Shown one piece after another: positions 22,771 to 36,005 of a DNA stretch of 64,000 nucleotides (position 1 is its first letter; each line of letters opens with the position of its first letter). The stretch covers positions 1 through 64,000 of the forward strand of contig SKCR01049639.1 in assembly GCA_019454045.1 (NCBI GenBank), in the 5' to 3' direction. The notes beneath the pieces were generated by a model. It did not search any database, had not been told where the DNA came from, and saw only the letters and a program-made list of their open reading frames with translations. The translations under genes and the position numbers were made by a program. This DNA is from Zanthoxylum bungeanum. Lineage: Eukaryota > Streptophyta > Magnoliopsida > Sapindales > Rutaceae.

Positions 22771-25700
22771 ATGGAAATGGAAGATTCACATTCAGATGCA
22801 ATGATTAAGCTAACGACAACCAATTACTCTCTCTGGAGACCTTGAATGATATATTATTTACACTGCAAAGTACGATGTGATCAAGAAAGAGGGAGTGAAA
22901 CTAGATTTTGTCAAAGAGAGTGATTGAAACAAACTCAACAATAAAACTCTGGGTCAGATTGGGCAGTGGATCAGCCATAACGTCTTCCACCACATAGTAC
23001 AAGATATGAATGCTTATGAAATATGGATGAAGCTGGAAGGCATGTACCAGGCCAAGACAGCTCAGAATAAAGCCTTAATAATGAGGCGTTTGGTGAACTT
23101 GAAGTTAAATAGTAGAACTTCAGTAGTAGAGCACACCAATGAGTTCCAGATCCTAGTGAACTAGTTGTCTGCAGTAGACATGCAACTGGGAGATGAAGTG
23201 CAAACCCTCCTACTACTCAGTTCTCTTCCTGATAGTTGGGAGACATTGGTGGTTACTCTTAGTAATTTGGCTCCAGAAGGCAAACTTACAATACCTATGG
23301 TAAAAGATGCCTTGTCAATTGAGGAGGTCAGAAGAAAAGACGTGGGCATAGATCAGACACAAACCCTCGTCACAGAGAATTGAGGAAGACATTGAGATAA
23401 AAATCGAGGTAGAGGGAGACGTGGAAAGAAAAGTAGAGGTAAATCCACAAACGAAAGAAAATCTACTTATAAGTGCTACTATTGTGGCATATAATGCCAC
23501 TTAAAGAAGAATTATCGAAGCTACAACGAGAGAAAGGTCAAGGCAATTCCCAGCCGGAGAACAACGATGTAGAGACACTAGTAGTTGTCTAAGGAGATGT
23601 AGCCATCTACTCAATCCAAGAAGAGACATGCCTCCACACCGCAACCCAAGATGTTGAATGGGTAGTAGATACTGCAGAATCCTACAACGTCACTCCTCAC
23701 ATGGATTTCTACACAACATACAAAACATGAGACTTTATTGTAGTGAAGATGAGAAATACTAGTTCCTCTCTGATATTGGCAATTTGTGATATTCAGATGC
23801 AAACAAATACAGGGTGTACAACCCTGAAAAATGTGAGATATGTTCTAGAACTTCGGCTCAATCTACTCTCGGTTGCAGCCCTTGAAAAACAGGACTATGC
23901 TAGCCACTTTAGCAATGACACTTTGAGAATGATGAAAGGTGTCATGGTCGTCGCCCGATGACATATTTGCCGTATTTTATACAAGACTTATTTGAAGATG
24001 TGTGCAGAGAGCCTTAGTGTAGCTGAATGGGAGGATTCTTAAAATCTGTGGCACTAGAGACTTGGTCACATGAGTGAGAAAAAAGTTTTCTATATTGACA
24101 AGAAGGATCGAATCACTGTCTCCAAGAATAATGTTATAGATCCTTGCAATCACTGTCTGTTCGGTAAGCAACATAAAGTCTCATTTTATTTATCTTCTAC
24201 AAGAAGATCAGAGTTGCTCAGTCCGGTACACTCTGATATTTGTGGTCTCTTGGAGGCTAATTCACCAGGTGGTAACAAATACTTTATGACTTTCATAGAT
24301 GATGTTTCTCGGAAAGTATGAGTGTATTTTTGAAAAATAAAGGATCAGGTCCTCGATCATTTCAAACTGTTTCATGCCATGGTAGAGCATTAAACAAGGA
24401 AGAAACTAAAGTGCTTCCGCACAGATAATGGAGGCAAGTACATTTCCAGATAGATTGATGCCTACTGCGAAAGACACGACATTCGCATAAATGACTGTTC
24501 TACGCACCCTACAACACAATGGTATTGCTGAAAGAATGAACTGCACCATTTTGGAGAAAGTCATAAGCATGATCAGCATGGCTAAGCTGCCAAAGCCATC
24601 ATGGGGAGAAGTTGTTCATGCCGCCTGCTACCTGATCAATAGATCACCATCTATACCGTTGAATTTTGAGATTCCTGAGAATGTGTGGTCTGGTAAGAAT
24701 CCCTCATATTCTCACATTAGAATATTCAGCTAATTAGCCTTTGCACACGTATCCAATGAGTTTAGGCGGAACCTTGATGCAAGGACCACTCCATGCATCT
24801 TCATAGGCTATGGAGACTGTTGGGGTGAAATCAGGGAGGCGCAGCGGAATGAGCGCGTTTCGGGCGAAATCGTAGTTTAAAATTTTTAAACTTACGAATA
24901 AATTATTAAATATCAAATATTAATAATTCATTCATATTTCACCTAAACATATTTATTCAATATCATATAATGACATAAATAATATAGAAACACCGCGAAA
25001 CTTTTACGAAAACGTTTTTCCGCAAAATACATAAACGCATTTCCGGCCGAACCGACCGACCATGCTCATGGGGACTGCCCAGGTCAGCCCCTAAAATATT
25101 TGGACAGTACGTAGGCTGCCTGAACAGTGACAAGTTCGCTGTTTGGGCTGCCGTTACCCGGTAACTCCGTTTTTCACCGTTTTCGCTTAATTTTACTCTG
25201 AAGTAATTTCCGATAAATATTTTTCTTGGGCAATTAAAATAAACTAATTTATTCTAATTACTCAATAAATAAAAACTGAATTTTTATCAGAAAAATCAGA
25301 TTTATCATTAATTACAATAAGACCCCAAAGTTTTACAATTTAATCATTTTAGTTTCTTTAAATATGTCAATTACATATTTAATTGATTCTAAATCAATCC
25401 CAAAATAATTTTTACAATTTTGCAACAAAACCAGGAACTTTTCCAGATTTGCGCAAACTGCCCAGTAATTTTCCAGAATTACGAAAACAGCCCATAACCT
25501 TTCATTAATTGTAATTTGGCCCAATTTGTTCAAAACACATCAAGATCAAATCCAATCAATCCCAAATTTGACATACATCAAATATACATCAAATTATAAC
25601 ATATATATGAAAAGCCCCAAAAATTGAGTGGGTTAAGAACCCTAATTTCACAAATTACTCAAATTGGACAATTTACATTAAATTGACAAAATTCAATACT

Positions 25701-28700
25701 TTAATCTTCAAATTACAACACCAATTAAATCTCACCATCATGAAATTAATTAAGAACAATTCTAGGCTAATTATGAATGGCTAATTAACTCTAGAATGAC
25801 AACTTTAATTTTTAATCAATTTATTAAGCTTAATTACACTAATTAGCTTTATAAATTAATTATACATGCTAATCACATCCAACAAGCTTCCAACAAATTT
25901 AATTACAAACTTAAGAGTATATAGATCAATCTTAACAACACAATTGAAGAGAAGATTAATAGAAACAATTTCTTATTTAAAGAAAATTGAAGAGTACTTA
26001 CAAAAATTTCCAAAATAAGCTTTCCCCTTTTATTTTCTTTCAAAACCTCTCAATTCTCTCTTTGCAATTTTGTTTTGGAAATGTCTTAATGTTGTTTTCT
26101 GTTTTTGGGCGTGTATATGCCCACTGGAAATTCAAAAACAAAACACCCCCTTTTTGAATTTTTATTTGGCCGATTATTGGCTTAAAAAACAAAAAACAAT
26201 TATTTTTATTTTTGTTTGATTTTAATTGGAATAAGTTTTGCTTTAATAAAGTAACAATTATCTTTAATAAAGTAAATCAAAAAGTGTTCCAATAATATCA
26301 AGCCAAATAAAAGTAAAATCATTACAAAAGATATTTATTTTATTAATTAATTTAATTATTTAACAATTAAATAATTAAAGAATTAAATACAAATATCTTA
26401 AATATATGTATTATATTTACATTAAATATCTCAAATACATATATTAATGATATATGCCAAATACCACAATTTGATATTTAATTAAAGTGTATTTTAATAA
26501 TATCAAATATTAAATACAAATACAAATACACATTAATTCGGGAATGACCGTTAGGTCCTGATTGCATGTATTTTTCGTTTAACCATTAAACGAGTTATAA
26601 ATAATCAATATTATTCATAACAGTTGCCCTAGTGCTCTACGAGTATATTTCATTAGTGAGACTCTCTAGATTCAGGCATATCCGTCACAAAATCTAATTT
26701 CGTGTTCATAATTCACACACCCGTAAATTATGACGACCACAGATAAACTCACTGAATCATACAGGTCGAGGTCACTGCATACGTATAATCCATCCGTCAC
26801 ATGTATCCGGATTATCCTAGAGATATAGATATAAACATCAAATCTCTATAGGAATAATCCCGTCGACGTATCTATTAGCAATCTCTAAATTAACATTCGA
26901 AACTCACTTCCGAATTGTACTATGGCCATAGATTTAACAGATTGCTAATCACATGATGGACTACCTATGCTCTGTACACAGAACTGACAGATCCTTTCTT
27001 GATACAAACAGGATATCATGAGCATGAGTCCACACCCAACGAACATATGGAGGTCTAATCTAAATAGATCGGTGACGTGGCTGCCATCTAAGTGTGGAGG
27101 ATAACTCATATATCCACAGTGGTATCTCAAGTCAAAGAATCACTATGCTACTCAACCCGAGAAGATTCCTATTGACGTTGGTGTACCATCTATTAAGAAA
27201 TATTCGGTGAGTCGTTCAATGTTTATCAAATAAACACCTACACGTCTATACGAGTCTCCCAAGACTCATGGTTCATTGGGATAAACCATCAGATCAAGTC
27301 TGATATACGAAATGTACTGGTCTCAACGGATTTTACTAACTGACCCGTGTCAGTAAATCTTGACCAAGAACTTAATTTAAGGATATACAACTTATACTGA
27401 CACTTCCCAATGTCAATTACAAGCTATATTGTAACCGTGCACTATGTTGTAAATCCTAGGGTTTTTTTTTCTAATATATACATATCACTAAACTAAATTT
27501 AGTTTTAATCTAATCAAAATTAGATCGAATACGTATATAAAAGACAAGAGGTGCTTCCATTAAATTAGTAATATTATGGAAAAATGTATTGCTCGTATTC
27601 ATGAATCAGACATAAATACGATCCGGATTGGAGCTCAGAGCACCAACCCTAACAGAGATGAGGAATTCAAATATAGGTTATTGGACCCGAAGAAAAAGAA
27701 GGTTATCCGAAATAGAGATGTAGTGTTTCTTGAAGACATACAATATAAGACATTGAAAAGCCTAAGATATCTTCTAATTCCAGTGCCGATAAAACCAATT
27801 CAAATTTAGACACAACCCGAGCACCAACACGAGTGGCTATAAATAATGATAAGGTGCATGATATGTCAGAAGCAGAACCAGATGATGAAGAATATGTTGT
27901 TGATCCGGAGGAGTCGCAACCCACTCCATCAGAGGCTACATGATCATCCGCAGTCTGGATGATGACAGACCTCTAGAAACCAATGAACCTCAGGTATAAA
28001 AATCTGAGCGAGGCCAGATTCTATCGAAAAATATTCTGCTTACTGAAGAGGGGGAGCCATAAAATTTCAAGGAAGCTGTATCTCATAAAGACAAAGGAAA
28101 ATGGTTGCACGTAATGCAAAATGAAATGGAATCTCTGAAGAAGAATCATATTTATGAGATAGTCAAGCTCCCGCAAGGCAATAAGACACTGAAGAATAAA
28201 TATGTGTTCAAGCTGAATAAAGATGGCAGCGAAAATATGGTGAAACACAAAATACGATTTGTAGTCAAAGGATTCCTATAGAAAAAGAGAATCGACTTTG
28301 ATGAAATTTTTTCACTAGGTGTAAAAATGGCTTCAATCTGAGTTATCATAGGATCAGTAGTCAGTTTGAACCTAGAGCTTGAGCAGATGAATGTTAAGAC
28401 AATCTTTCTCCATGGTGATCCACATGAAGAAATCTACATGGAGCAGCCAGAAGGTTTCAGGAAAAAAGAACATTGTTTGCGAGTTGAAGAAGAGCTTATA
28501 TGACCTCAAGCAAGCACCAAGGTAGTGGTACAAGAAGTTTGACTCGTTCATGGTGCGTCAAGACTACAAAATAACTGCAGCAGACCGGTGTATTTACATT
28601 CAAAGGTTTCCGGATGGAAATTTCATTGCTCTTCTATTATATATAGACGACATGTTGATCATTAGACAAGATACAGCGAAGATCAGACAGTTGAAGAATG

Positions 28701-29610
28701 ATCTCTCTAAGTATTTTGACATGAAAGATTAGGACCAGCTCAACAGATTTTGGGAATGCAAATAGTTCGAGATAGACAGAACAAAATATTGTGGCTTTCA
28801 CAGGAGAATTATATTGAATGGGTGATCAGGAGATTTGATATATAGAATGCCAAACCTGCCATTATTTCGCTAGTGTACCACTTCAAACTGAGTAAGAGTT
28901 CGTGTCCCTTATCAAAGAAAGAGATAAAAGAGATGTCGTCAGTACCATTTTCTTCAGTAGTTAGAAGCCTAATGTATATTATGGTATGTATCAGGCCAAA
29001 TATTGCTCACGCAGTGGATGTAGTGAGCCATTTTCTCTCTAACCCAGGAAAAGAACAGTGGGAGGCAGTCAAATAGATTCTCAGGTACCTACAGGGTACA
29101 TCGAAGTTATGTCTGTGCTACAGGAGAGCTGATCCAATCTTGGAAGACTATGAAGATTCAGATATGGCAGGAGATCTTGATAGTAGAAAATATACATCAC
29201 GTTTTCTCTACACTTTTACAGAGGGAGCTGTGCCATGACAGTCAAGATTGTAGAGGTATATTGCATTATCCACAACAAAAGCTGATTATATTGCAATAGC
29301 GGAAGCATGAAAGGAAATATTATGGTTAAAACATTTTCTCCAAGAATTATGGTACAAGCAGCCATAATACAAGATACATTGTGATAATCAAAGTGATTTG
29401 GACTTGATCAAGAACTCAATGTATCATTCCCGGGCGAAGCATATCGATATTCGCTACCATTGGATACGCGAGGTGATGGATCAACAACTGCTGAGACTAG
29501 TGAAGATCCACACAGATGAGAATCCAGCCGATATGTTAACAAAAGTGGTTACCCATGACAAGGTAGAGTTGTGCAGAGACATAAGCCGGATTAGCTATCA
29601 AATGACAATT
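22771..29610 (+). pseudogene. Copia gag-pol pseudogene (interrupted)
   Basis: Gag starts ATG at 22771 (MEMEDSHSDAMIKL, then NYSLWRP and a stop). The zinc knuckle near 23470-23515 is broken (CYYCGI, stop, CHLKKNY with the last Cys lost). The protease site reads VDTAES (for DTGAS) near 23670. Integrase shows HSDICG (24231), FMTFIDD (24290), FRTDNGGKY (24417) and HNGIAERMN (24518), so DDE residues survive, but with stops between. After the solo LTR, coding resumes at 27655. The reverse transcriptase box is YIDDML near 28640. RNase H runs over about 28870-29560, including ADYIAIAEA and NPADMLTK. At least ten in-frame stops and several shifts make it non-functional. Confidence 0.85.
24818..27654 (-). 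mobile_element. Solo copia LTR inserted in copia pol
   Basis: 2837 bp, TG...CA bounded (TGTTGGGGTG at the left, CCTAACA at the right). It interrupts the integrase/RT linker exactly between GGCTATGGAGAC and GATGAGGAATTC. Flanks GAGAC (24813-24817) and GAGAT (27655-27659) are a 5-bp target duplication with one transition. No primer site, purine tract or coding frame lies inside, so it is a solo LTR left by LTR-LTR recombination. On the minus strand the end reads CTGATTTCACCCCAACA, a usual copia U5 end, which sets the orientation. Confidence 0.8.
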
Positions 29611-29638
29611 ATTTCGGATGCAGTTGGAGTAGAAGAAT

Positions 29639-29978
29639 TGAAGGATCCAGTTGCCCTCAATTTTAGTTCTTCATTGTTAAAGATTGATCCCCACCATTGC
29701 CACCATTTTAAGTTTGGTGCAATTACGAAAAATGGTCAAAATAACTTTAGGTGTGAACTATTTATTTGTTGACAATTTGAGCTAGAATTTTACTATAAAT
29801 AGGGAGCTCATTTTAGAGCTCAAATCATCCCAACAATTAAGTTTCATGTAAAGAAAGATTAATTAGTGTAAAGAGGGAGGTTTTTTTAGAGTTGCAAACA
29901 CCTATAAGTTCTGTCATTATAGTAATAGAATTCAATTTTTCCTCATAAATACTCTTCAGTGATCAGACAATCACAATA
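29639..29978 (+). repeat. 3' LTR of copia at 21735
   Basis: Starts TGAAGGATCCAGTTGCC, has TATA box ACTATAAATAGG near 29791, and ends near TCACAATA, running into a (TA)n tract. It corresponds to 21735-22077. Confidence 0.75.
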
Positions 29979-29992
29979 TATATATATATATA

Positions 29993-30568
29993 TGTTGTAA
30001 ATTCTTCAAATTTTGTTGGTTCAGATGGAGGAGGGACATGTCCCCTGGATGGTACCCTATAGAGACATGTCCTCCAATGAGTATAACATGCTTCTAGGCT
30101 CCAATGGATGCATGTGAGGGGTATAACCATTTGGAGGGTTGCACCCCAACCTAAAGGGTGCCCTTAAGGCACCATTCCATGCCTTTATAAGGAGGCCTCC
30201 ATGTTCATTCTCGAGATCTGAAATCAATCCAAAAATTACAGTAGTAAGAAGTCTCATTTCATTGTTTTGAGTCAGAGAGAGTTTCACCATATTCCAAGTT
30301 CAAACACTTGTTAAGGAGTGCCACTTGAACAAGAAGTATCCAAGGAATCATGGTAGAACGTTAGCCACATTACATTCGTATAGCACCGTGACGGAGGCTA
30401 ATAAGTTCTTAAGGACAGAGAGATCTCGACTTGGATCCAGTTTTAATTTTTCCTGGTTTTTCATTATATTTCAAGTTTTAGGGTTTTGCATAATTTGGTT
30501 GGATTTTCTAGTTTTGATCTGTTTGGTTGCATGCTAATTTTCCGTTTAATGACACTATATCACCAACA
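29993..30568 (+). mobile_element. Copia-type LTR (solo or truncated)
   Basis: Starts TGTTGTAAATTCTTC and probably ends ATCACCAACA. TATA-like TTTATAAGGAGG near 30184. Its first ~265 bp match 59138-59395, where a polypurine tract (TTTGTGGGGGAT) precedes the LTR start, which confirms the 5' boundary. No target duplication found (TATAT against ATCTT). Confidence 0.65.
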
Positions 30569-30670
30569 ATCTTAAGAACTTATTATTTTAGTGTTGTTAG
30601 ATAAAAATTCGCATGCTTAGATAAGAAAATTTTCTGAAAAATATAGTATGTGCATGAAAAATATGTAAGG

Positions 30671-30922
30671 GCGTTCGAACGCCCGACGAACGCAAAGGCT
30701 AAAATCTGAATTTTCGTAAGAACGTTTGAACGCGCATTCAAACGCAACTCGAACGCAAGCCTTCCGCCTTAGAATGTTCAAACGCGCATTCAAACGAAAC
30801 TCGAACGCAAGCCTTCTGCCTTAGAACGTTCGAACGAATGTAAACCCTCTGGAATATTTCGTTCGAACGTGTTTTCGGACGCCACACGAACGTAAACTCT
30901 TTGGAATATTCCGTTTGAACGC
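30671..30922. repeat. CGTTCGAACG-type tandem array, left half
   Basis: About five imperfect ~50-bp units, each with GTTCGAACG, a second CGAACG and a short spacer such as CCTTCTGCCTTAGAA or ACTCTTTGGAATATTC. The array is cut at 30922 by the element starting at 30923 and resumes at 40660. It is homologous to the array inside the LTR at 58087. Confidence 0.75.
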
Positions 30923-33249
30923 TGTAGGCACTGCATTTTTGCATATAAGTCCCGATGATGAGTCTCGTATGGAGACACTACCTCTTTAGTTGTGAAAGTC
31001 GCGGGAAACGAACGTTGGAAGGGTAAAGTTGGAAATTGGAATTTTTGCGGGATTTAATCCCGTTGTTTAGCTTCGGTTGCTCGTTGGATCTCTGTTTCAA
31101 AGCACACACCTAACCCAAGCCCATTAAATCACATCCAAATTAAATTAAAACATTTAAAACACATCTCACAAATTAAATAATTAAAACATTTAAAATACAT
31201 GTCACAAATTAAATTAAAACCAATTAAATTAAACTTAAATTAAATTAAATTAAAATCTAATTAAATTAAAATTCCTAATTTAAATAAAACACATTCCTAA
31301 TTTAATTAAATCACCTACCAATTTAAATAAATCTCATGGATCCCTTGCCTAATTAAAATAAATCATATCCTTAACTAAAAAGAAAAAATCAAATCAATTC
31401 CCCTAAATAAAGATTTTCCATATCACATTTTAATTAAAAAATATCTCACAAATCCTATTTCTTCTCCAACAAGGTAAACCCCCTCCATTGGCCTATAAAA
31501 ATAACCCTTCTCCACACATTCAAACCCTGGCTGATTCTCACAAAAAACACATCAAATAAACCCTAAACACTCGGCCTTCACTCCTCAAGCCTTTCTCTCT
31601 CTCCCATCTCTCACGTAAACAAACACAAAGAAAACCCTTCTCACAACCCTTCTCACAGCCCTCCACTCACGCCACTTCCACAAGTAAACAGCCTTCTGAC
31701 CTAGCAAATCAACGCACAATCACCACGTATCTTTGCCATTCAACGCCACCTGCACCCTTGCTTCGCGCCTAACCTCACTCAACCCTTAACTTCGTAGCAA
31801 CACGTCCCTAAGCCTTCGCACACACAAAGCCCTACAGCCCACTAATCACTGCCACACACCCACGCCATCAACAAAAGCAAACCACACTGCCACAAAGACA
31901 CCTGCACTCCACTCATACAAAACACACACTTGCAATCAACACACACATACGTCAAAGCCGCACCAAGCATACGCCCCACTCACAGATCCCTTAGCATTCA
32001 CGCACCATAAGCCAACAGCCCCCCTGACCTAGCTCACACTCACGCTAAAACCACATTCAACAGCAACTTCACGCCTAGCCACCTTCAATAGCCGCATATT
32101 ACCCCTGAAATCCCCCCTGAAACAGCCGCATATTACCCTCACAAACACTCCTAAAATAGTCCCTAAACTGCCTCACGAAACTCGTAAACTGCACTTAAAA
32201 AAACTGCACAAAACAGTCCCCAAAAACCCGCACAAACAGTCCCCAAAAACCCACAAAATAGTCCCCAAATTAACCCAAAACAAGGACCAGAAAATACCCT
32301 TAAAACAACAGTGAAACGGAGTGAAAACAGCAGTCCAAACAGCAAAACAACGAGGAAAAATGTTGGATTAGTGAACCAGAAAAGTTGTGGAACATCAACC
32401 CTTCCGACGGCCGTGTAACGCGCTTTTGTGAGACGACAAAAGATGTTAGACCTGAGGGCACCTTTTTATTTATTATCTTTCGTTTATTTTAAAAATATTA
32501 TCGCATGAGAGTCGTTTGAAGCATGATGTGATTGTTGGATGAGCGGAATATGTGTTCCTTTTGTGGTATATAGGATGGAAACCCGGACGTAAATTCCGTA
32601 GCCGAATCCGAATGGACGGTAGTGCAGTTTGTACTTGGGATACAACGCCACGTACCACTTAAGAGACACATATTTCATCTCATCCAAACTTGTGTTTGAT
32701 CATGTTGTAGTTCGTAGGTTATTTATTTGTTATTAAAGCATGATTAGGTTGTTAGCATGTTATTTATCTTAAGCATGATTTAGTCGATAGAAAGTTATTT
32801 CTTTATGCATGATTAGGTTGTTTTCACATTAGGGATTTAATTTATATTTATGCTTAGATTCTTATTTATTTTCCGCATTAGATAATTGAGCATGCTTGTG
32901 TGATGATTGTATGCTATTGCGTGTTTGCCGCTATGACAACTTACTTCGAAGTATGCGAACTTAGATATAGGTTCTCATTGTTATTATTATGCATGCGGAC
33001 TTAGGCGTAGATTACCCATGAGCATGAATGTTGAATAGATTCGGTTAGTTTATCGCACAAATCATATCATCACAAGTGATATAAGTAAGGGACCATTCCG
33101 AACCCAACAGTTTGAGGTCTTCCCTTGTGAGGGGTGAGTGCGACCTTAAATATTTGTCCCGGTTTACACCGGGTGGTGACTCCATGTTATTTCGTACTCC
33201 CAACTAGGCCGCGAGCCTAGAACAGCGTCGTCAAGTTCTGTGTCCTACA
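30923..33249 (+). repeat. 5' LTR of element at 30923
   Basis: 2327 bp. TATA box CTATAAAA at 31493-31500; C-rich transcript region after it. It carries a 24-bp stretch near 31791 (GTAGCAACACGTCCCTAAGCC within it) and an extra CCCTGAAATCCCC copy near 32103 that are absent from the 3' LTR. Confidence 0.9.
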
Positions 33250-33252
33250 GTC

Positions 33253-33270
33253 TGGCGACTCCACTGGGGA
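33253..33270 (+). promoter_or_regulatory. Primer-binding site, probably tRNA-Arg type
   Basis: TGGCGACTCCACTGGGGA begins three bases after the LTR end. The same 18-mer is at 45534-45551 in the related element. Primer sites of this form, assigned to tRNA-Arg, are known from Ogre/Tat elements; I assign the tRNA from memory. Confidence 0.65.
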
Positions 33271-33358
33271 TAGAGAATCGGCCCCGAAATCATGTCTTGT
33301 GATGTTTATGATTTGTGCTTTAATTAATCGTTTCTATAGTAGGTTGAAAAGTGTGTAG

Positions 33359-33615
33359 TCAAAGGCATTGTTAAGGCTAGGTGATGGTTCAATGTCTTCC
33401 TTCACTCACTACCTTTTCTTAAGGAAAAGCTGTGAAGGCACCGATATAATCATTACCCGTAGCTCGTTGTGATAGACTAGTTTGGAGGACTCGTTGTTTA
33501 TTCATGTCACCAAGCGATAAGAGCCTAAGAGGCTTGGGTACTTAAGATAGCCTCGCTCCACCCTCCCTCTGGGGAATCTACAACGGGAAATCTATTCGAC
33601 AGTTAGTCACACACC
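33359..33615 (+). repeat. 257-bp shared module, second copy
   Basis: Same module as 14388-14646, located 90 bp after the primer site. The related element at 45534 lacks it at the corresponding place: its sequence goes from TGTTTGTGGTTTATAC to CATCATGTTAACCC without it. Confidence 0.65.
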
Positions 33616-35215
33616 GTAACTTGTTGGCACATACCTCAACGTATAAAAAGGGTACGCTCACTTGGTCGCTTGGACCCTTGAGTAGGGAGACCTAGTTGTG
33701 GGTAACCCTTCATCGACGAGAGCCTTTGTCTACACTCCTATAAACCCACATGTGAACCATAGTTATATTACCTATATGAGCCACCCTTTTATACTTTTGA
33801 TAACCACATGTATATTTTATCTCACACATCACGCGCATCTCATGCATCTCATGCAAACACGCATCACGTTAACCCTCGTGTCTTAAAAGCCATCATAGAT
33901 ATTCGTTGGGTTAGGGATAAAAAAAGACCTGTCAAGAAGAGTTTAGTAAACATTGATATTGAGGAGAGGAAATCGAGAAACAGAAAACCTTACAGCAATG
34001 ATAGAAAGACCATGGTGGGCCCAAAAAAAAGAAAAAGGAAAAAAAAGAAAAAAAAAAGAAAAAAAAAAGAAAAAAAAATTGTTTGTTTTTAGTCTTTGAT
34101 AGTTAGACATAAGTCCGATGATGAAATCATTTGGTTTAGGGTGAAATCTTAGAAATGATAAACCCTTTACGTGTTTTTATCTGATGCTTTGAGTAATTGA
34201 TCTATGTTAGACTTGTAAGCATTTGATTATGGTTCTTAGCAGTGAAAACCTGAGTAGTTAGCAAAGTGACTAGTTGAAGAAATTGTAGGTCGGTGAATGA
34301 CCGTTTGCCTAGATGTCTATCTTGATTTGCTTATGTTATGATGTGTGGTATGATTGAAAATGAAAGAAAAGTCTCTAAAGAAAAGAATGGAACCACCTAT
34401 AATCGATAAGCGTGAAGCTACCCATGGGCGAGTATTAGGACCACCATGAGGAGAAATGCTACCTTAAAGGGTAGGTGTGTTGAAAAGAAAAAAAAAAAAA
34501 AAGAAAAAAAGAGAAAAAAAAGAGAAGAAAAGTTCAAAAGAAAGAAAAGAAAGAGACTAAAGAGAGAAAGAAAACTATACCACATTGAGCACAAAAAAGC
34601 AACTGCAGGCATAATTGAGACATCTAGGTTGGTTTGACCCATCGATCCCAATTTTTTTGACGAAATCATTGAGTTGGCTTACCTGGGGATGAATCTGCGA
34701 AAGAACCTTTGCACACACACACTTTGAGTCTGGCTTAGATCGTTTATTCAAAGACTTATATTTGAGTTGCGTTGAAAGTTTTGAAGGTTCTCTGGTTTCA
34801 TTACTGAGCATTCTTTGAGGACGATGATATGTATAACTATGGGGACTATTTCATAGCATGTAATATAGTATGATGATATGGAAGGCCCCACCATGTGGTT
34901 CATCTTGACCAAGTACAAACAGCGGAGAGCAGAAAGGTAAACCAAGACTGGGGGCGACCAGTCTCCCACATCGCGAATCAGGGACATAACAAGATATTGA
35001 GTCATGAGACCAGAGAGAAGACCGAGCAGTCACTAAGGGAATTGACCGAAGACCTAATCCAACAAAATAGGAACTTCATTCATGCATGCATGCATACACG
35101 TAACATATTTTGCATTCTTTTTTGTGTTTGTTTTATTTTATATTCACAGGTTTCAAAGAAGAAAAAGAGAAAGCGGCAAAGACAAGCTAACCAGAATCAG
35201 CAACATATGAGTAGT
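33616..35215 (+). other. Non-coding leader-like interior with purine runs
   Basis: Shares order with 45600-47500 of the related element: CGTGTCTTAAAAGCCATCATAG, a long A/G tract (about 34020-34080 and 34485-34560), GGTGAAA(C/T)CTTAGAAA, then ACCACCATGAGGAGAAATGC and TGAGACATCTAGGTTGGTTTG. Frames made of K/R runs here (for example 33808-34092) are products of the purine tracts and are not genes. Confidence 0.6.
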
Positions 35216-35575
35216 AGTTTTGGGGATGAGTCCCAGGGTTAAGGCCCATATCAGTTTCAGTATTGGGGATGAGTCCCAGGGTTGAGGCCCACGACAGTAT
35301 CGGTCTCGGGGATGAGTCCCAAAGTCGAGGCCCACATCAGCATCAGTATCAGTTTTGGGGATGAGTCCCAGGGTTGAGGCCCACATCAGTATCAGTTTTT
35401 AGGGATGAGTCACAGGGTCGAGGCCCACGGCAGTATCGGTTTCGGGGATGAGTCCCAGGGTCGAGGCCCACATCTTAAGAGTTTTGGAATGAATCTGGGA
35501 ATGAATCCCAGGGTCGAGACCCGTATTGTTAGTTGTTTTGGGAATGAATCTCATAGCCGGGGCCCACATCGTTAG
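35216..35575 (+). repeat. Tandem array A (GGGATGAGTCCC units)
   Basis: About seven units of 45-65 bp built on GGGGATGAGTCCCAGGGT(T/C)G and AGGCCCAC, followed by ATCAGTATCAGTTTT-type spacers. Each unit contains a GGGA...TCCC and a GGG...CCC hairpin. Confidence 0.85.
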
Positions 35576-36005
35576 AATTTGGAATGAATCCCAGGGCCGA
35601 GGCCCACGTCGTCAGAATTTGGAATGAATCCAGGGAATGAATCCCAGGGCCGAGGCCCACATCGTCAGAATTTGGAATGAATCCAGGGAATGAATCCCAG
35701 GGCCAAGGCCCACGTCGTCAGAATTTGGAATGAATCCCAGGGCCGAGGCCCACGTCGTCAGAATTTGGAATGAATCCAGGGAATGAATCCCAGGGCCGAG
35801 GCCCACATCGTCAGAATTTGGAATGAATCCAGGGAATGAATCCCAGGGCCGAGGCCCACATCGTCAGAATTTAGAATGAATCCAGGGAATGAATCCCAGG
35901 GCCGATGCCCATGTCGTCAAAATTTGGAATGAATCCCAGAGCTGAGGCCCACGTCGTCAGAATTTGGAATGAATCCAAGGAATGAATCCCTGGGGCGAGG
36001 CCCAC
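35575..36005 (+). repeat. Tandem array B (GGGAATGAATCCC units)
   Basis: About eight units alternating ~35 and ~53 bp: GTCAGAATTTGGAATGAATC, optional CAGGGAATGAATC, then CCAGGGCCGAGGCCCAC. The longer unit results from an internal duplication of the GAATGAATCC part. Confidence 0.85.

Larger units (their letters stand above)
21735..29978 (+). mobile_element. Ty1/copia element (Tnt1/Tork-like), decayed
   Basis: Bounded by related ~340-bp LTRs (21735-22077 and 29639-29978). It has a primer site near 22080, gag-pol order Gag, protease, integrase, reverse transcriptase, RNase H (diagnostic of copia), and many stops. It is split by a 2.8-kb solo LTR at 24818-27654. The LTRs differ by roughly 12-15 percent by eye, so this is an older insertion than the LOG element or the element at 30923. 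Confidence 0.85.

Noticed and set aside
27576..27809. 77-codon ORF as a gene
   Set aside because: Chimera: first half is the end of the solo LTR, second half is the resumed copia polyprotein.
33808..34092. Lysine/arginine-rich ORF resembling a basic nuclear protein
   Set aside because: Produced by A/G-rich tracts in the element interior; the opposite and related copies give similar artefacts (34446-34637, 45583-45921).
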